Of a stretch of 22,032 nucleotides of DNA, positions 1-9,300 are shown in pieces (the first letter of the stretch is position 1; the number at the start of each line of letters is the position of its first letter). The translations under genes were made by a program, and so were the position numbers. Location of the stretch: positions 1 through 22,032 of the IMG/VR virus record IMGVR_UViG_3300046808_000928; one strand, 5' to 3'. Under the pieces are notes generated by a model that was not told where the DNA came from, searched no databases, and saw nothing but the letters and a program-made list of their open reading frames with translations. The DNA is from a virus.

Positions 1-188
1 GATTTAGGATTGAGTTTTATATCCATCAAATGAATATCGGTTTCCAATTCATCTGGATGTGTGAAGTTAATGTATTTTTCTGTTCTATCATTAAATAAAA
101 AATACATACCGACTACGGCACTTTCGGATTGATGTTTGTTTAGATTAGATAATAATGGAACACAAACACATATTTTGTCTTGAAACAT
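1..188 (-). CDS. Partial gene running off the window, function unknown
   Basis: This is the N-terminal 62 codons of a minus-strand gene that continues past position 1. The frame opens with ATG at 188 (MFQDKICVCVPLLSN...) and stays open to the window edge, including a readable stretch YFLFNDRTEKYINFTHPDE. It starts 14 nt after the stop of the 216-residue gene, which suggests it is the next gene of the same baseplate transcript. No good Shine-Dalgarno is seen before the ATG (the leader reads AAATTTACT), so expression may depend on coupling or the true start may differ. I do not recognise the family. By position it is probably another virion or baseplate protein, but nothing in the visible part proves that. 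Confidence 0.6.
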   Translation of the reverse strand, partial: MFQDKICVCVPLLSNLNKHQSESAVVGMYFLFNDRTEKYINFTHPDELETDIHLMDIKLNPK

Positions 189-202
189 AGTAAATTTAAG
201 AA

Positions 203-853
203 TTATTCATAAACAGTCATTTCGCGAGGACTCGTAATTATCTTACGCAATATACGAAATTTTTCTGAGAATCTACTAATAATTCTTCGATTTGAACTAA
301 CTACTCCTGGAATTTTTAATATTCCATCTTCAAATATATCATATTCTGGACCGTCAACCTTCCAAGGAATAGAAACCAATTCGTATAAATACTGGTTTAT
401 ACCCTCACTTTCTGTATTGTAGAATTTTGTTTGTCCTTCGTCTATCTCAAAAAATACTCTATCTTTTTCATTTCTCTTTGATACAAAGTATCTTGTTATT
501 GATCCGTCTTTTATTTCCTTATCTGTCAATTTTCTTCTAACTGCCCTTGGTGAATCATAAAGATAATACTGTGCTTTTGCTCCTTGGTTTTTTCTTTTGT
601 CACCACCAACAATTGAAAAATGTTTTAGGTCATAATACTTCTTCGTTGCTTCTTCCATTGTCTTTAACCTAACAAGTCTTTTAGATCTTAATGGATCCCA
701 ATCAATTTGTGTAAATATTTCACCAGATGAATATCTATGATAAAATCCAACATATTCCTTCCAATCATCCAATGTCATATATTCACCACCGTTTGTGAAT
801 AATTCCCTTTGTATCTGATTTTCTGCATAGTATATTTTAGATCTTGTTGCCAT
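203..853 (-). CDS. Conserved virion-type protein, probably baseplate-associated
   Basis: This 216-residue soluble protein has no signal peptide or membrane segment. The N-terminal segment around residues 16-45 contains LFTNGGEYM followed by EYVGFYHRY. It resembles the FTxGGEFM...YxGxYH pattern I remember from uncharacterised structural proteins of marine T4-like phages. The middle is rich in Lys/Arg (residues about 55-130), and the C-terminal third carries INQYLYELVSIPWKVDGP. The start is well supported: AGAGGTAA lies 8-10 nt before the ATG. The gene sits 18 nt behind the hub gene and 14 nt ahead of the next, so it is part of the baseplate operon. A role in the baseplate or hub periphery is inferred from position only; an assembly factor is equally possible. 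Confidence 0.7.
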   Translation of the reverse strand: MATRSKIYYAENQIQRELFTNGGEYMTLDDWKEYVGFYHRYSSGEIFTQIDWDPLRSKRLVRLKTMEEATKKYYDLKHFSIVGGDKRKNQGAKAQYYLYDSPRAVRRKLTDKEIKDGSITRYFVSKRNEKDRVFFEIDEGQTKFYNTESEGINQYLYELVSIPWKVDGPEYDIFEDGILKIPGVVSSNRRIISRFSEKFRILRKIITSPREMTVYE

Positions 854-871
854 AGTGAATTACCTCTATTA

Positions 872-2950
872 TTAAACACCACCGTTTATTCTTGCTGCAG
901 TATTTAAAGTTGTTTCCCATGTTTCGGCACTTACTTTATGATTTATTTTAGTAACAGTAAAAAACATTTTACCTGCATATCTTCCGGGTATTAAATTAGT
1001 TGTAACTGCATCACCAAACTTAAATCCCGATATACCATCAACTGTAACTGAAAAATCTATCGGATACAAAGCATTTTTCATCCAGTGACCAGGATCAGAT
1101 TTTTTGTTTTGAACGAGTGCTGATTTGTACGAATCACCCCATGCAGTATTTATACCGGCAGTTGAAATAGCATTTTCCAAGTCCTTTAATGCCTGTGTTG
1201 CAGGATTTAATGGTGTTTGTCCTGGAACAGAAACATCACTGTCACCACCACCACCTCTTGCTGCAGTATATGCAGCGGTTGCAAGTGGTCCGGGTGGTTT
1301 ACATGATATTGAAACCGTTTTTATCATAGGTCTAAATCCACTTGCTTCAAATCTAAAAGCTTTCACATTTGGGTTATATGTGAAATCTTCTACTGATAGA
1401 ACTGCTACTTTGCTACCCACACCACCACAGGTACTAATTTTTTCAACTACTGTTGCACCTAATTGCCAATGATTACCACACGCTTCGTTTACTCTTTTTA
1501 CTAATTCATTTAGAAAACTCGTCAATGCCTTCTCACCAACATCAGTTGATTTTTCAGTAAAAAATTTACGCCAAGTATCTTTAACATGATCAACAGATAA
1601 CCAAATACCACCAAGATATGCAGGCGTATTGTTCATTGTTACATTACCGGTTGGACCTTTCAAGTCTATTCCGTCTGTGCCTGAATATGGTTGAACAAAA
1701 TCCCACAACACTTCCATAGGATATGCAGATTTTAGATAATCATATTTTTGCAATTCCGATTCATTTCTTGTTATATCGACTTTCATAAAAGATTGTAATT
1801 TACTTGTTTTCAAATACCTATTTATAAACTCCTCAATTACCTGTAATGATATGTAATAAAACTTTTTTACAATTGGTTTTGTTATTTGTCCAGAACTACC
1901 AGCTGCACCACCAGATGATGTACCAGCAGAACCTGCAGAACCAGATGAACCTCCTGCTAAATCAGTTTTAGTAACTTCATTGGTTGCTGGTGGATCCGGT
2001 TGCCATGGAATACCAACTGCTGCGTATCGTAATCCATAACCACTTGGACCATTATGGCTCTGCACTTCCCATGCCTTTATACCATATAATTGTTCCGGAT
2101 CAGCAGGATTTCCAGAAGGAACTTGTCCCGATGCACCCGATGTCCCGCTTGTTGATTGAACTGGATTTATTACAGACATATCTTGATCTATACAAGTTGC
2201 TAAATCATGGCCAACTATTGGTATATTTTTAGGGTCTAATGGATTGAATCCACCAGATGAACCTTGATTTGTATTTGTATTGCTAGAATTAGCAGCTGTT
2301 CCACCAGCTGCATTTGGAGCACTTGCAAATTGTGATGTTGTGGTTGTGTTAGTAGATTGTTGACCAGGAGCACCAACTGCCAGTGTTGCTGCCGATACCA
2401 CTGAAACTTGTGCACTAACAGACATATCTTGATTTACCGCCCAATTGAAATTATAGATTATACCAGAAAAAGTAAATTTAGAAGCACACGGCTGAGCAGC
2501 ATAGGTTGACCAACCAAATGAAATACCACAACTCTTTCCAGGAACAAAATAAGCACCCTCAATCGCACCCAATGCCATAGATGATCTATTAACCTCTGGA
2601 TAAACAGTGAAACTAAATGTTCCTTTTATCAAAGATCCCATAGTTCCTTCATTATTTACATCGATTCCGTTTAAAAGCGGTAACTTTGGTAGATGTCTTC
2701 TTGATGAATATAGACTTAAATCACCGAGTTTATCGGATGCTAATGTACTTCCAGGAAAACCAAGAGCAACACCAGCACCACCACCAATTCTTCCCCATGA
2801 CTTTTTACCATAAGACCAATATAATCCAGTCTCGTTTCCCTTTCCACTTGTTCTAATCTTTCTACCATAGAAAGAAGCACGGGCTGTCATTTCACCGCCA
2901 ACTGCTACTTGTTGAACAAAAGGACTTTTAATATCAAGTGTGTATGCCAT
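872..2950 (-). CDS. Putative baseplate hub protein (gp27/gpD-like) with low-complexity linkers
   Basis: This 692-residue protein is probably the central baseplate hub that links the tail tube to the spike. Two parts support this. The N-terminal half has the segment at residues 108-150 (GTFSFTVYPEVNRSS...FVPGKSCGISFGWS). The C-terminus (last ~60 residues) reads VTVDGISGFKFGDA, then FTVTKINHKV and ETWETTLNTAARI, a layout typical of gp27/gp44/gpD hubs, whose last domain ends in a W-T-T strand. Between them are Gly/Ser/Ala/Thr/Asn-rich linkers at about residues 195-235, 264-285 and 331-355, which are unusual for a hub. The ATG is 2 nt after the LysM gene's stop; a GAG overlapping that stop is the only ribosome-binding signal, so translational coupling is likely. 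The hub call rests on pattern memory and gene order; a spike-bearing fusion or other baseplate protein is the main alternative. Confidence 0.65.
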   Translation of the reverse strand: MAYTLDIKSPFVQQVAVGGEMTARASFYGRKIRTSGKGNETGLYWSYGKKSWGRIGGGAGVALGFPGSTLASDKLGDLSLYSSRRHLPKLPLLNGIDVNNEGTMGSLIKGTFSFTVYPEVNRSSMALGAIEGAYFVPGKSCGISFGWSTYAAQPCASKFTFSGIIYNFNWAVNQDMSVSAQVSVVSAATLAVGAPGQQSTNTTTTSQFASAPNAAGGTAANSSNTNTNQGSSGGFNPLDPKNIPIVGHDLATCIDQDMSVINPVQSTSGTSGASGQVPSGNPADPEQLYGIKAWEVQSHNGPSGYGLRYAAVGIPWQPDPPATNEVTKTDLAGGSSGSAGSAGTSSGGAAGSSGQITKPIVKKFYYISLQVIEEFINRYLKTSKLQSFMKVDITRNESELQKYDYLKSAYPMEVLWDFVQPYSGTDGIDLKGPTGNVTMNNTPAYLGGIWLSVDHVKDTWRKFFTEKSTDVGEKALTSFLNELVKRVNEACGNHWQLGATVVEKISTCGGVGSKVAVLSVEDFTYNPNVKAFRFEASGFRPMIKTVSISCKPPGPLATAAYTAARGGGGDSDVSVPGQTPLNPATQALKDLENAISTAGINTAWGDSYKSALVQNKKSDPGHWMKNALYPIDFSVTVDGISGFKFGDAVTTNLIPGRYAGKMFFTVTKINHKVSAETWETTLNTAARINGGV

Positions 2951-2952
2951 AA

Positions 2953-3288
2953 CTACTCATTTTCAGTATATCTATCAAACAATGCTGCAATTCCTGTATA
3001 TTCATCGTAATACGGTATTCGTATTATTTTTCCAGGAGGAATTGTCAGCGATCCTTTTCCTAAATTATTAACTTTAGCAATAACATACCAAAGTGTTTCA
3101 TCTCCAAAATATTCTAATGCAAGTGTATCTAATCTATCACCTTGTTGTGAAACAATTTGAACATCCTTATTATTTGCATAATCAGAATACATCACACTGG
3201 ATAGTCTACGAATTCTCTTCGTATTACCATCTGAATCTATTTTTTTAGAATTATTTATTATACTACAACCGTCATATCTGCTAGGCAC
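2953..3288 (-). CDS. LysM-domain baseplate protein (gp53-like)
   Basis: This small protein of 111 residues has a LysM-type fold in its second half (about residues 43-93): VQIVSQQGDRLDTLALEYFGDETLWYVIAKVN, then a PPGK-IRIP ending. In contractile tails such a small LysM protein (gp53 in T4, gpX in other phages) sits in the inner baseplate near the hub. The place here, directly before the hub gene, fits that role. The start is GTG at 3288: an in-frame TAA lies six codons upstream and no ATG exists between, while AGAG sits 5-9 nt ahead of the GTG. T4 gp53 is larger (196 residues), so this is a compact version. A host-wall-binding LysM is less likely because there is no enzyme domain or export signal. 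Confidence 0.75.
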   Translation of the reverse strand: MPSRYDGCSIINNSKKIDSDGNTKRIRRLSSVMYSDYANNKDVQIVSQQGDRLDTLALEYFGDETLWYVIAKVNNLGKGSLTIPPGKIIRIPYYDEYTGIAALFDRYTENE

Positions 3289-3358
3289 GATGTATCTCTT
3301 TAATTAGTGTTACATTCTACAACTATAATTATCAAATTTTATAATTTGTTTTTGTTTA

Positions 3359-6300
3359 TTATCCGCCACCCGCATTTGTTCCGGTTCCACCACCAGTTGC
3401 TCCACCACCAGTTGCTCCACCTCCACCGGTGTCTGTTCCCTCGGGTTCTTTATCTGTACCATCTGTTGATATAATTGCACCAATTTCTTTATCAGCGGTA
3501 GCATTCTGTTTTTTTGCTTCATCTTGAAGATCTTTAGTTGTTTGTGGTCTTTGAGTAACCGGAACATCTTCCGCACCCAATGGAACTGCAACGAATTCGT
3601 CTTGATCACCTCCACCTTCATCGAATGTTCTGAAATAATTTACAACTGTGTTTGAAGTCGGAGCAATACCATTTGGTGTACCTGCAAGGTCATCATCATA
3701 CAATGGATACATATATGTATTTCTTTCAGGACGATAAACACCGATAACAGTAAATCCACAAGACACTTGTATAGTCTTAGGTAGTTGTAAAACACCAGGA
3801 CTTGATATATTTTTTGATGCACCCGCGAGATCGAAATCTTCTTTTAATTGAGATGTCTCCCATGTACCACCAACATTGTCAAATGTATATGACAATGAAT
3901 TGATAAATCCAGGTGTCTTTCTAAAAAGATGACCTATATTTAATCTACATAATGGAGCTTTTATGAAGCCACCGGTTGTATATTCTGGTGCAGTCCATGA
4001 TGCTAGATAATTTAATTTACGCCATGATGCTTTCATTTCATCACGAGAACCGATATGTACGGTAAATCCAAAACTAACATCTCTCTCATAACTTCCAAAA
4101 GTATAAATTGGATCTCCTCTACCCATATAATTAACAGGACTCCAACTTGGTTTGTGGTTATCTGTTATACTATCAAAAGCAGCACGGAAAACAATAGCTT
4201 CCGCAGGCGCTCCTTTCCCACCACCTTTTATTTTTGCACTTGTAAAATAGAAAGATACTAAATCTTCAGCACCAGGAAGGTTTGAATCTGAGTTAGAACC
4301 CAATTCATAAACATAATTATTATCAACCCATCCTGTTTTATTTTTCTTGAAGTCAATAATGTTTATTCTATCACCACGAAACTTATAACCTTGACCAGAT
4401 TTTAATTTTGGTGTTGGTGTTCCGTTCTTATCTTGATAAATAACATTAGACTTAAATGGAAGATTTTTTTGATTACCAGGTTCACCTTGTTTACCAAATC
4501 CATGATTAATATCCAAGTTATATTTGTGATAACGGATAACTTTTGGATCGGAAGAGAAGAATCCCGGAACAACTTCTTTATTTGGATCAGTATTTTCTGC
4601 ATTAAATAAATCATGTCTGAAATCGTTGTATTCATTTGAACGATCACCGGCTCCTTTTTTTACTCTTGCTAATTTTGAATAAGCAACAGAAGAATATTGT
4701 TTATGTGGAGCATCAATTGGTTTTTCTTCCGTTGGTGTTCTTTCCAATATTTTGTTAGCAGGAGTAAATAAGTCCTTTGATTTAGCACGAAGTCTATCGT
4801 TAAATGAGATATATCTTGGATCAAATGGAGTTGCTTCTGGTTTTTTAAGGAAATCCAAAGTTGATGTTTGTATATCAACATCACCTGTGTATGTTCCATT
4901 TTCATCGTTTCTTGCTTTTGCACCACCCAACAGATAAGAAAGTGCGGAAAGCATACCATCCACTTTATTTTGTGTTGTTACAGTGAATGTGTTGTTTATT
5001 CTAAATGAATATCTACTATCAATTTCACCACCACCTGCATCACGAGTTAATGCACCATAAAATATTTCTCTTTTAGCAGTAGACGGATATTGACTTGGTA
5101 GTACCGCAGCAGTATTGTATATGCCCAAATATGGATGTGATGAACGGTTTATAACTGTTTCCGAAACATTTTTTCCGGAATTAGGACCGTTTGTACCAGA
5201 CAATCTTACTATTTTTGAATTTATAGATGGTTCTTTATACTTACCATTTGTTTTTGAATTAACTGGTATCAAAGTTGATGGTAATAATTCACCAACAAGA
5301 GCAACTAATCTATTATAGGGATATGCATATCTATTAGATTCAGTTGGTATATCTGTTCTTGGTATTTTCCAATTAGTCTCATCCCCAGCAGGATTCAATG
5401 CAAGTGTTGTATTCTCATATCTGTTTGTTGATGAGTCTGATGGATCATTTGTACTATCTTCACCGTGTCTAACTTTCAATAGTCTTAATCCACCATCGAT
5501 ATTCTCAATAGTAGAAATTAATGATGACTTATTAAACAAACGATTTATTGGTTGATTATTATTTGCGGTTGCCGAGTCATTTGGGTTATAATCAACAAAC
5601 GGATTTAATTTATAGAGTCTATCTTGTAGTTCAACCCATCGTTGTCCTTTGTTTGAATTTAACCAACCGGATATTCTTTTTACATCCGCTTCTTTTATAT
5701 TGGATAACAATGATTTATTATCACCGAATGTTTCATTTTCAAAGTTACCCTTCTCTTGTATTCCTCTTAATACAAATGGTTGATTTGGTGTATCTTTGTT
5801 ATAAGAAGCATCCAACAATGAATATTTACCATATTGTGTATCAAGTTGACCATCCATTGACCATCTTGCAAGATAACTTCCGTTCAATCCAGTGTCTTTC
5901 ATTGTTCGTTCATACTTGTTCAAATATGAACCAGGAGCGGACTTCATTTTTATAGAAGGAACTTGATTTTCAAGTGTTGCAAATAATGTACCATTTGCCC
6001 AAGGGCGTTTGCCCAAAGATAATGGAGCAAATTCTTCACCGTTTGAAGTTGTTAATCCACCAGCAGACCTTGCTGATTGTATAGCGTATCTATCGGAAAG
6101 TGATGCATTATAACTCAAACCAGGATTGATTATAGGATACAATGTACCATCGTTTTGAGACATCTTTGGTAAAAATCCTTTTCTCGTGGATAAGGTATAA
6201 CCAAAAAAGTTTGTTACTGGTTTATCAAGTGCAATAGATTTATTAGTTCCACTTTCAGTAGAAAGAATAGAATAGGCGGAAGCATAATTTGTTACGGTCT

Positions 6301-9300
6301 TATCGGATGCAAATGATTGGAATCCTCTACCTGCCTGTGTTCTATTGTTTCTTTGTGCAACATCCAAATAATCTTTACCGGTTGGATTTCTTGTCAATCC
6401 AAAGTAATTTATAGTTGGTGCACTTGTTCTGTTACCAATCCAAGTAAATCTTGATGATTCGGTTTTATATTTTGTTTCTTCGTTTTCTCTGGCAAATTTA
6501 TGGAAACCACTCGTTGTATTTTTATTTGATAAATCAAAATAATTAACAGTTGGTGCCTCTTCTTTACCACCTGTGAAAGTTAAGAATGATGTTTCCCAAT
6601 TATATTCAGTTATAGGTCTTCCACTTCCCTTTGGCATAATATCCAAAGTAAATCCAGTTTGATTGTCATCTGGAAAGAAATTAGTTGGTGATGGTCTTGT
6701 TCCTGCAAATGTAAACCTTGATGATTCTGTTTTATATTCAGTTTCAGGATTACTTGCACCTTTTGCCATTATATCAAGTGTGAATCCACCTTGATTATCA
6801 TCTGCGAAGAAATTAACAGGTGATGGTCTTCCACCAGTAAATCCATAGAAAGATGATTCGTGTAGATATTCAGATTCAGGAATACCAGCATTTCTTTTTA
6901 TGTTTTGTGAGAACCCAACTGCATTTGTATCTTGAAACCAATTTGCTCCTTCACCTGGAAACTGACCAACAAATCCGTAAAGTGATGTTTCGTGTAAATA
7001 TTCCGTATCTGGATTACTTGAACCCTTTGGCATTATATTAAGAGTAAATCCTGGAGCATTTAGATTTTCAAAATAATTTACGCCTTTTGCTGGGAATTGT
7101 CCTTTGAATGTAAATTCAGATGAGTCTTTTACATATTTACTATCAAGTTTTTCAGCAAGTTGATGGAAACCAACAGTGGTAAATTTTCCAGATATATCAA
7201 AGTAATTAACTTCAGGAGCAGATCCTCTTCCACCATCCCAATCATATTGTGATGATTCTTTTACATATTTTGAATCCAACATCTGTGCAAGTCTGTGGAA
7301 TCCAACAGTTGTATGTTTACCAGATATATCGAAGTAATTAACTTCTGGAGCAGCACTTCTACCACCATCCCAATCAAATTCAGAAGATTCTTTTATGTAC
7401 TTACTATCATACTTCTGAGCAAATGTGTGGAAACCAACGGTTGTAAATTTTCCAGTTAAATCAAAGTAATTTACAGCAGGAGCAGAACTTCTACCGCCAT
7501 TCCAATCAAACTCGGATGATTCTGGAATATATTTTGAATCATATTTTTCTGCAAATGTGTGGAATCCAACAGTGGTAAATTTTCCAGTTAAGTCAAAATA
7601 ATTTACAGACGGTGCAGAAACACGAGCACCATTCCAATCGAATTCAGAAGACTCTGGAATATATTTTGAATCTAACTTAGCAGCAAATGTATGGAATCCA
7701 ACAGTTGTATGTTTACCAGTTAAGTCAAAGTAATTGACAGCAGGAGCAGAATCTTTTTTTCCATCCCAATCGAAGTCAGATGAATCTGGAATATATTTTG
7801 AATCTCTCAATACTGCAAATGAATGGAATCCAACGGTTGTGTGTTTGCCAGTCAAATCAAAATAGTTTACAGTTGGTACATCAGACTTACCACCATCCCA
7901 ATTGAATATGGATGCATCCTTTATGTATTTTGAATCGTATGTCTGTGCAAAAGAATGAAATCCAGCACTTGTACTTTGACCTGATAAATCAAAATAGTTT
8001 ACAACTGGAGCAGATTCTTTACCACCATCCCAATCGAATACAGATGAACCTTGAACATATTTTGATTCGTATGTTTGTGCAAATGTATTAAATCCAGCAT
8101 TAGTATTTGTTGAATCTAAGTCAAAATAATTTACAGCAGGTGCAGATGCAGGATTACCTTTCCATGTAAATTCAGACACATCTTTTTTATACTTTGAATC
8201 ATATTTTTGAGCAAACGGATGAAATCCATCGGTTGTATATTGTTTTAACAAATCGAAATAATTTACAGCAGGTGCATTCTCTACTGAATTACCATCCCAA
8301 TCAAATCTTGAAGAATCTGGAATATATGAAGATGCTAAGAATTGACTAAATGTTTGAAATCCTTGTGATGTATGTTCACCCAATAAATCTAAATAATTTA
8401 CTCCAGGAGCTGCTTGTTTATTTCCAGACCAAACAAATTCGGATGCATCCGGAATATATTTAGAATCACCCCTAACAAAAAATTTATTAAATCCACCAGT
8501 TGTTTTCGGTACACCCAAATCAAAATAATTTACTTCTGGAACCGCTTCACGCTTTCCTGGCCAACCAAACCTCGATGAATCTGTTTTAAAGTTTGTTTCC
8601 AACATAGGAGCAAATGTTGTGAACCCATTTGTTGTAACTGTCTTACTAACATCAAAATAATTGACAAAGGGTATTTTTACAAAAGAATATATTGATGTAT
8701 TGTTTTGATATAATGTTTCAGTTGGATCTATAAATAAAGTAAAACCACGACCATTTTTATCCGAGAAGGCATTTGTAAATGGTGCATTTTTTGGTGATCC
8801 AGCCCAAACATATTCGGATTGTCCTGTGAATTGAGTCTCTCCTACTTTTGCATTTCTATTAAAACCTGATGCATTAACATTTGAAAAGAAATCAACTGAT
8901 TGTTGTCCTACAATAGACAATAATGAGTTGGAAGGATTTTCATGTCTTCCACTCAAAACAGTTGGTGTTATACCATCTAAATTCAATTCACTGTTATCGT
9001 TTTCTAATTTACTTAAACCACTATATCGTATTGAATTAATTTCTTGTGTTGGTGTGAGTTTTTCTAATTGAGATGTTCCAACAAATCTTATAGGTCTTAT
9101 ATCTATGTTTAATTGACTTTCATCACCAAAATGATTTGTTCCATTTTCAACCCTCAATATTTTTGTATTAGGATTAACAACCAAACCTTCTTTGATGGTA
9201 TCTGTTATTATATTTGGAGTTTGTTCTGTTCTATCAAATGATAAACTCTTTCTCAATAATGCAATATCTGGATTAATAACATTGTTTATAGGTGAAAGTA

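Noticed and set aside
1125-1472. Plus-strand open frames inside the hub gene and elsewhere (e.g. 2607-2813, 5548-5955, 15568-15903, 19036-19335, 21051-21353)
   Set aside because: All lie opposite recognisable minus-strand genes. They have low-complexity or Leu/Ser/Pro-rich translations with no family pattern, and no consistent leader or ribosome-binding signal.
2953-3288. LysM protein as part of a host-lysis cassette
   Set aside because: There is no enzymatic domain, signal peptide or holin nearby. Its place between tube-initiator-like and hub genes fits the small LysM protein of contractile baseplates.
3333-3348. Small hairpin (CAAATT/AATTTG) between the giant repeat gene and the LysM gene as a terminator
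   Set aside because: The stem is only 6 bp and almost all A/T, and it lacks a following T run. The 70-nt gap also has no ATATTTAT motif, so read-through within one baseplate operon is more likely.
6398-8896. CRISPR-like or non-coding tandem repeat array
   Set aside because: The ~132-bp period keeps the reading frame exactly, variation is concentrated at the protein level, and there are no short identical repeats with unique spacers.
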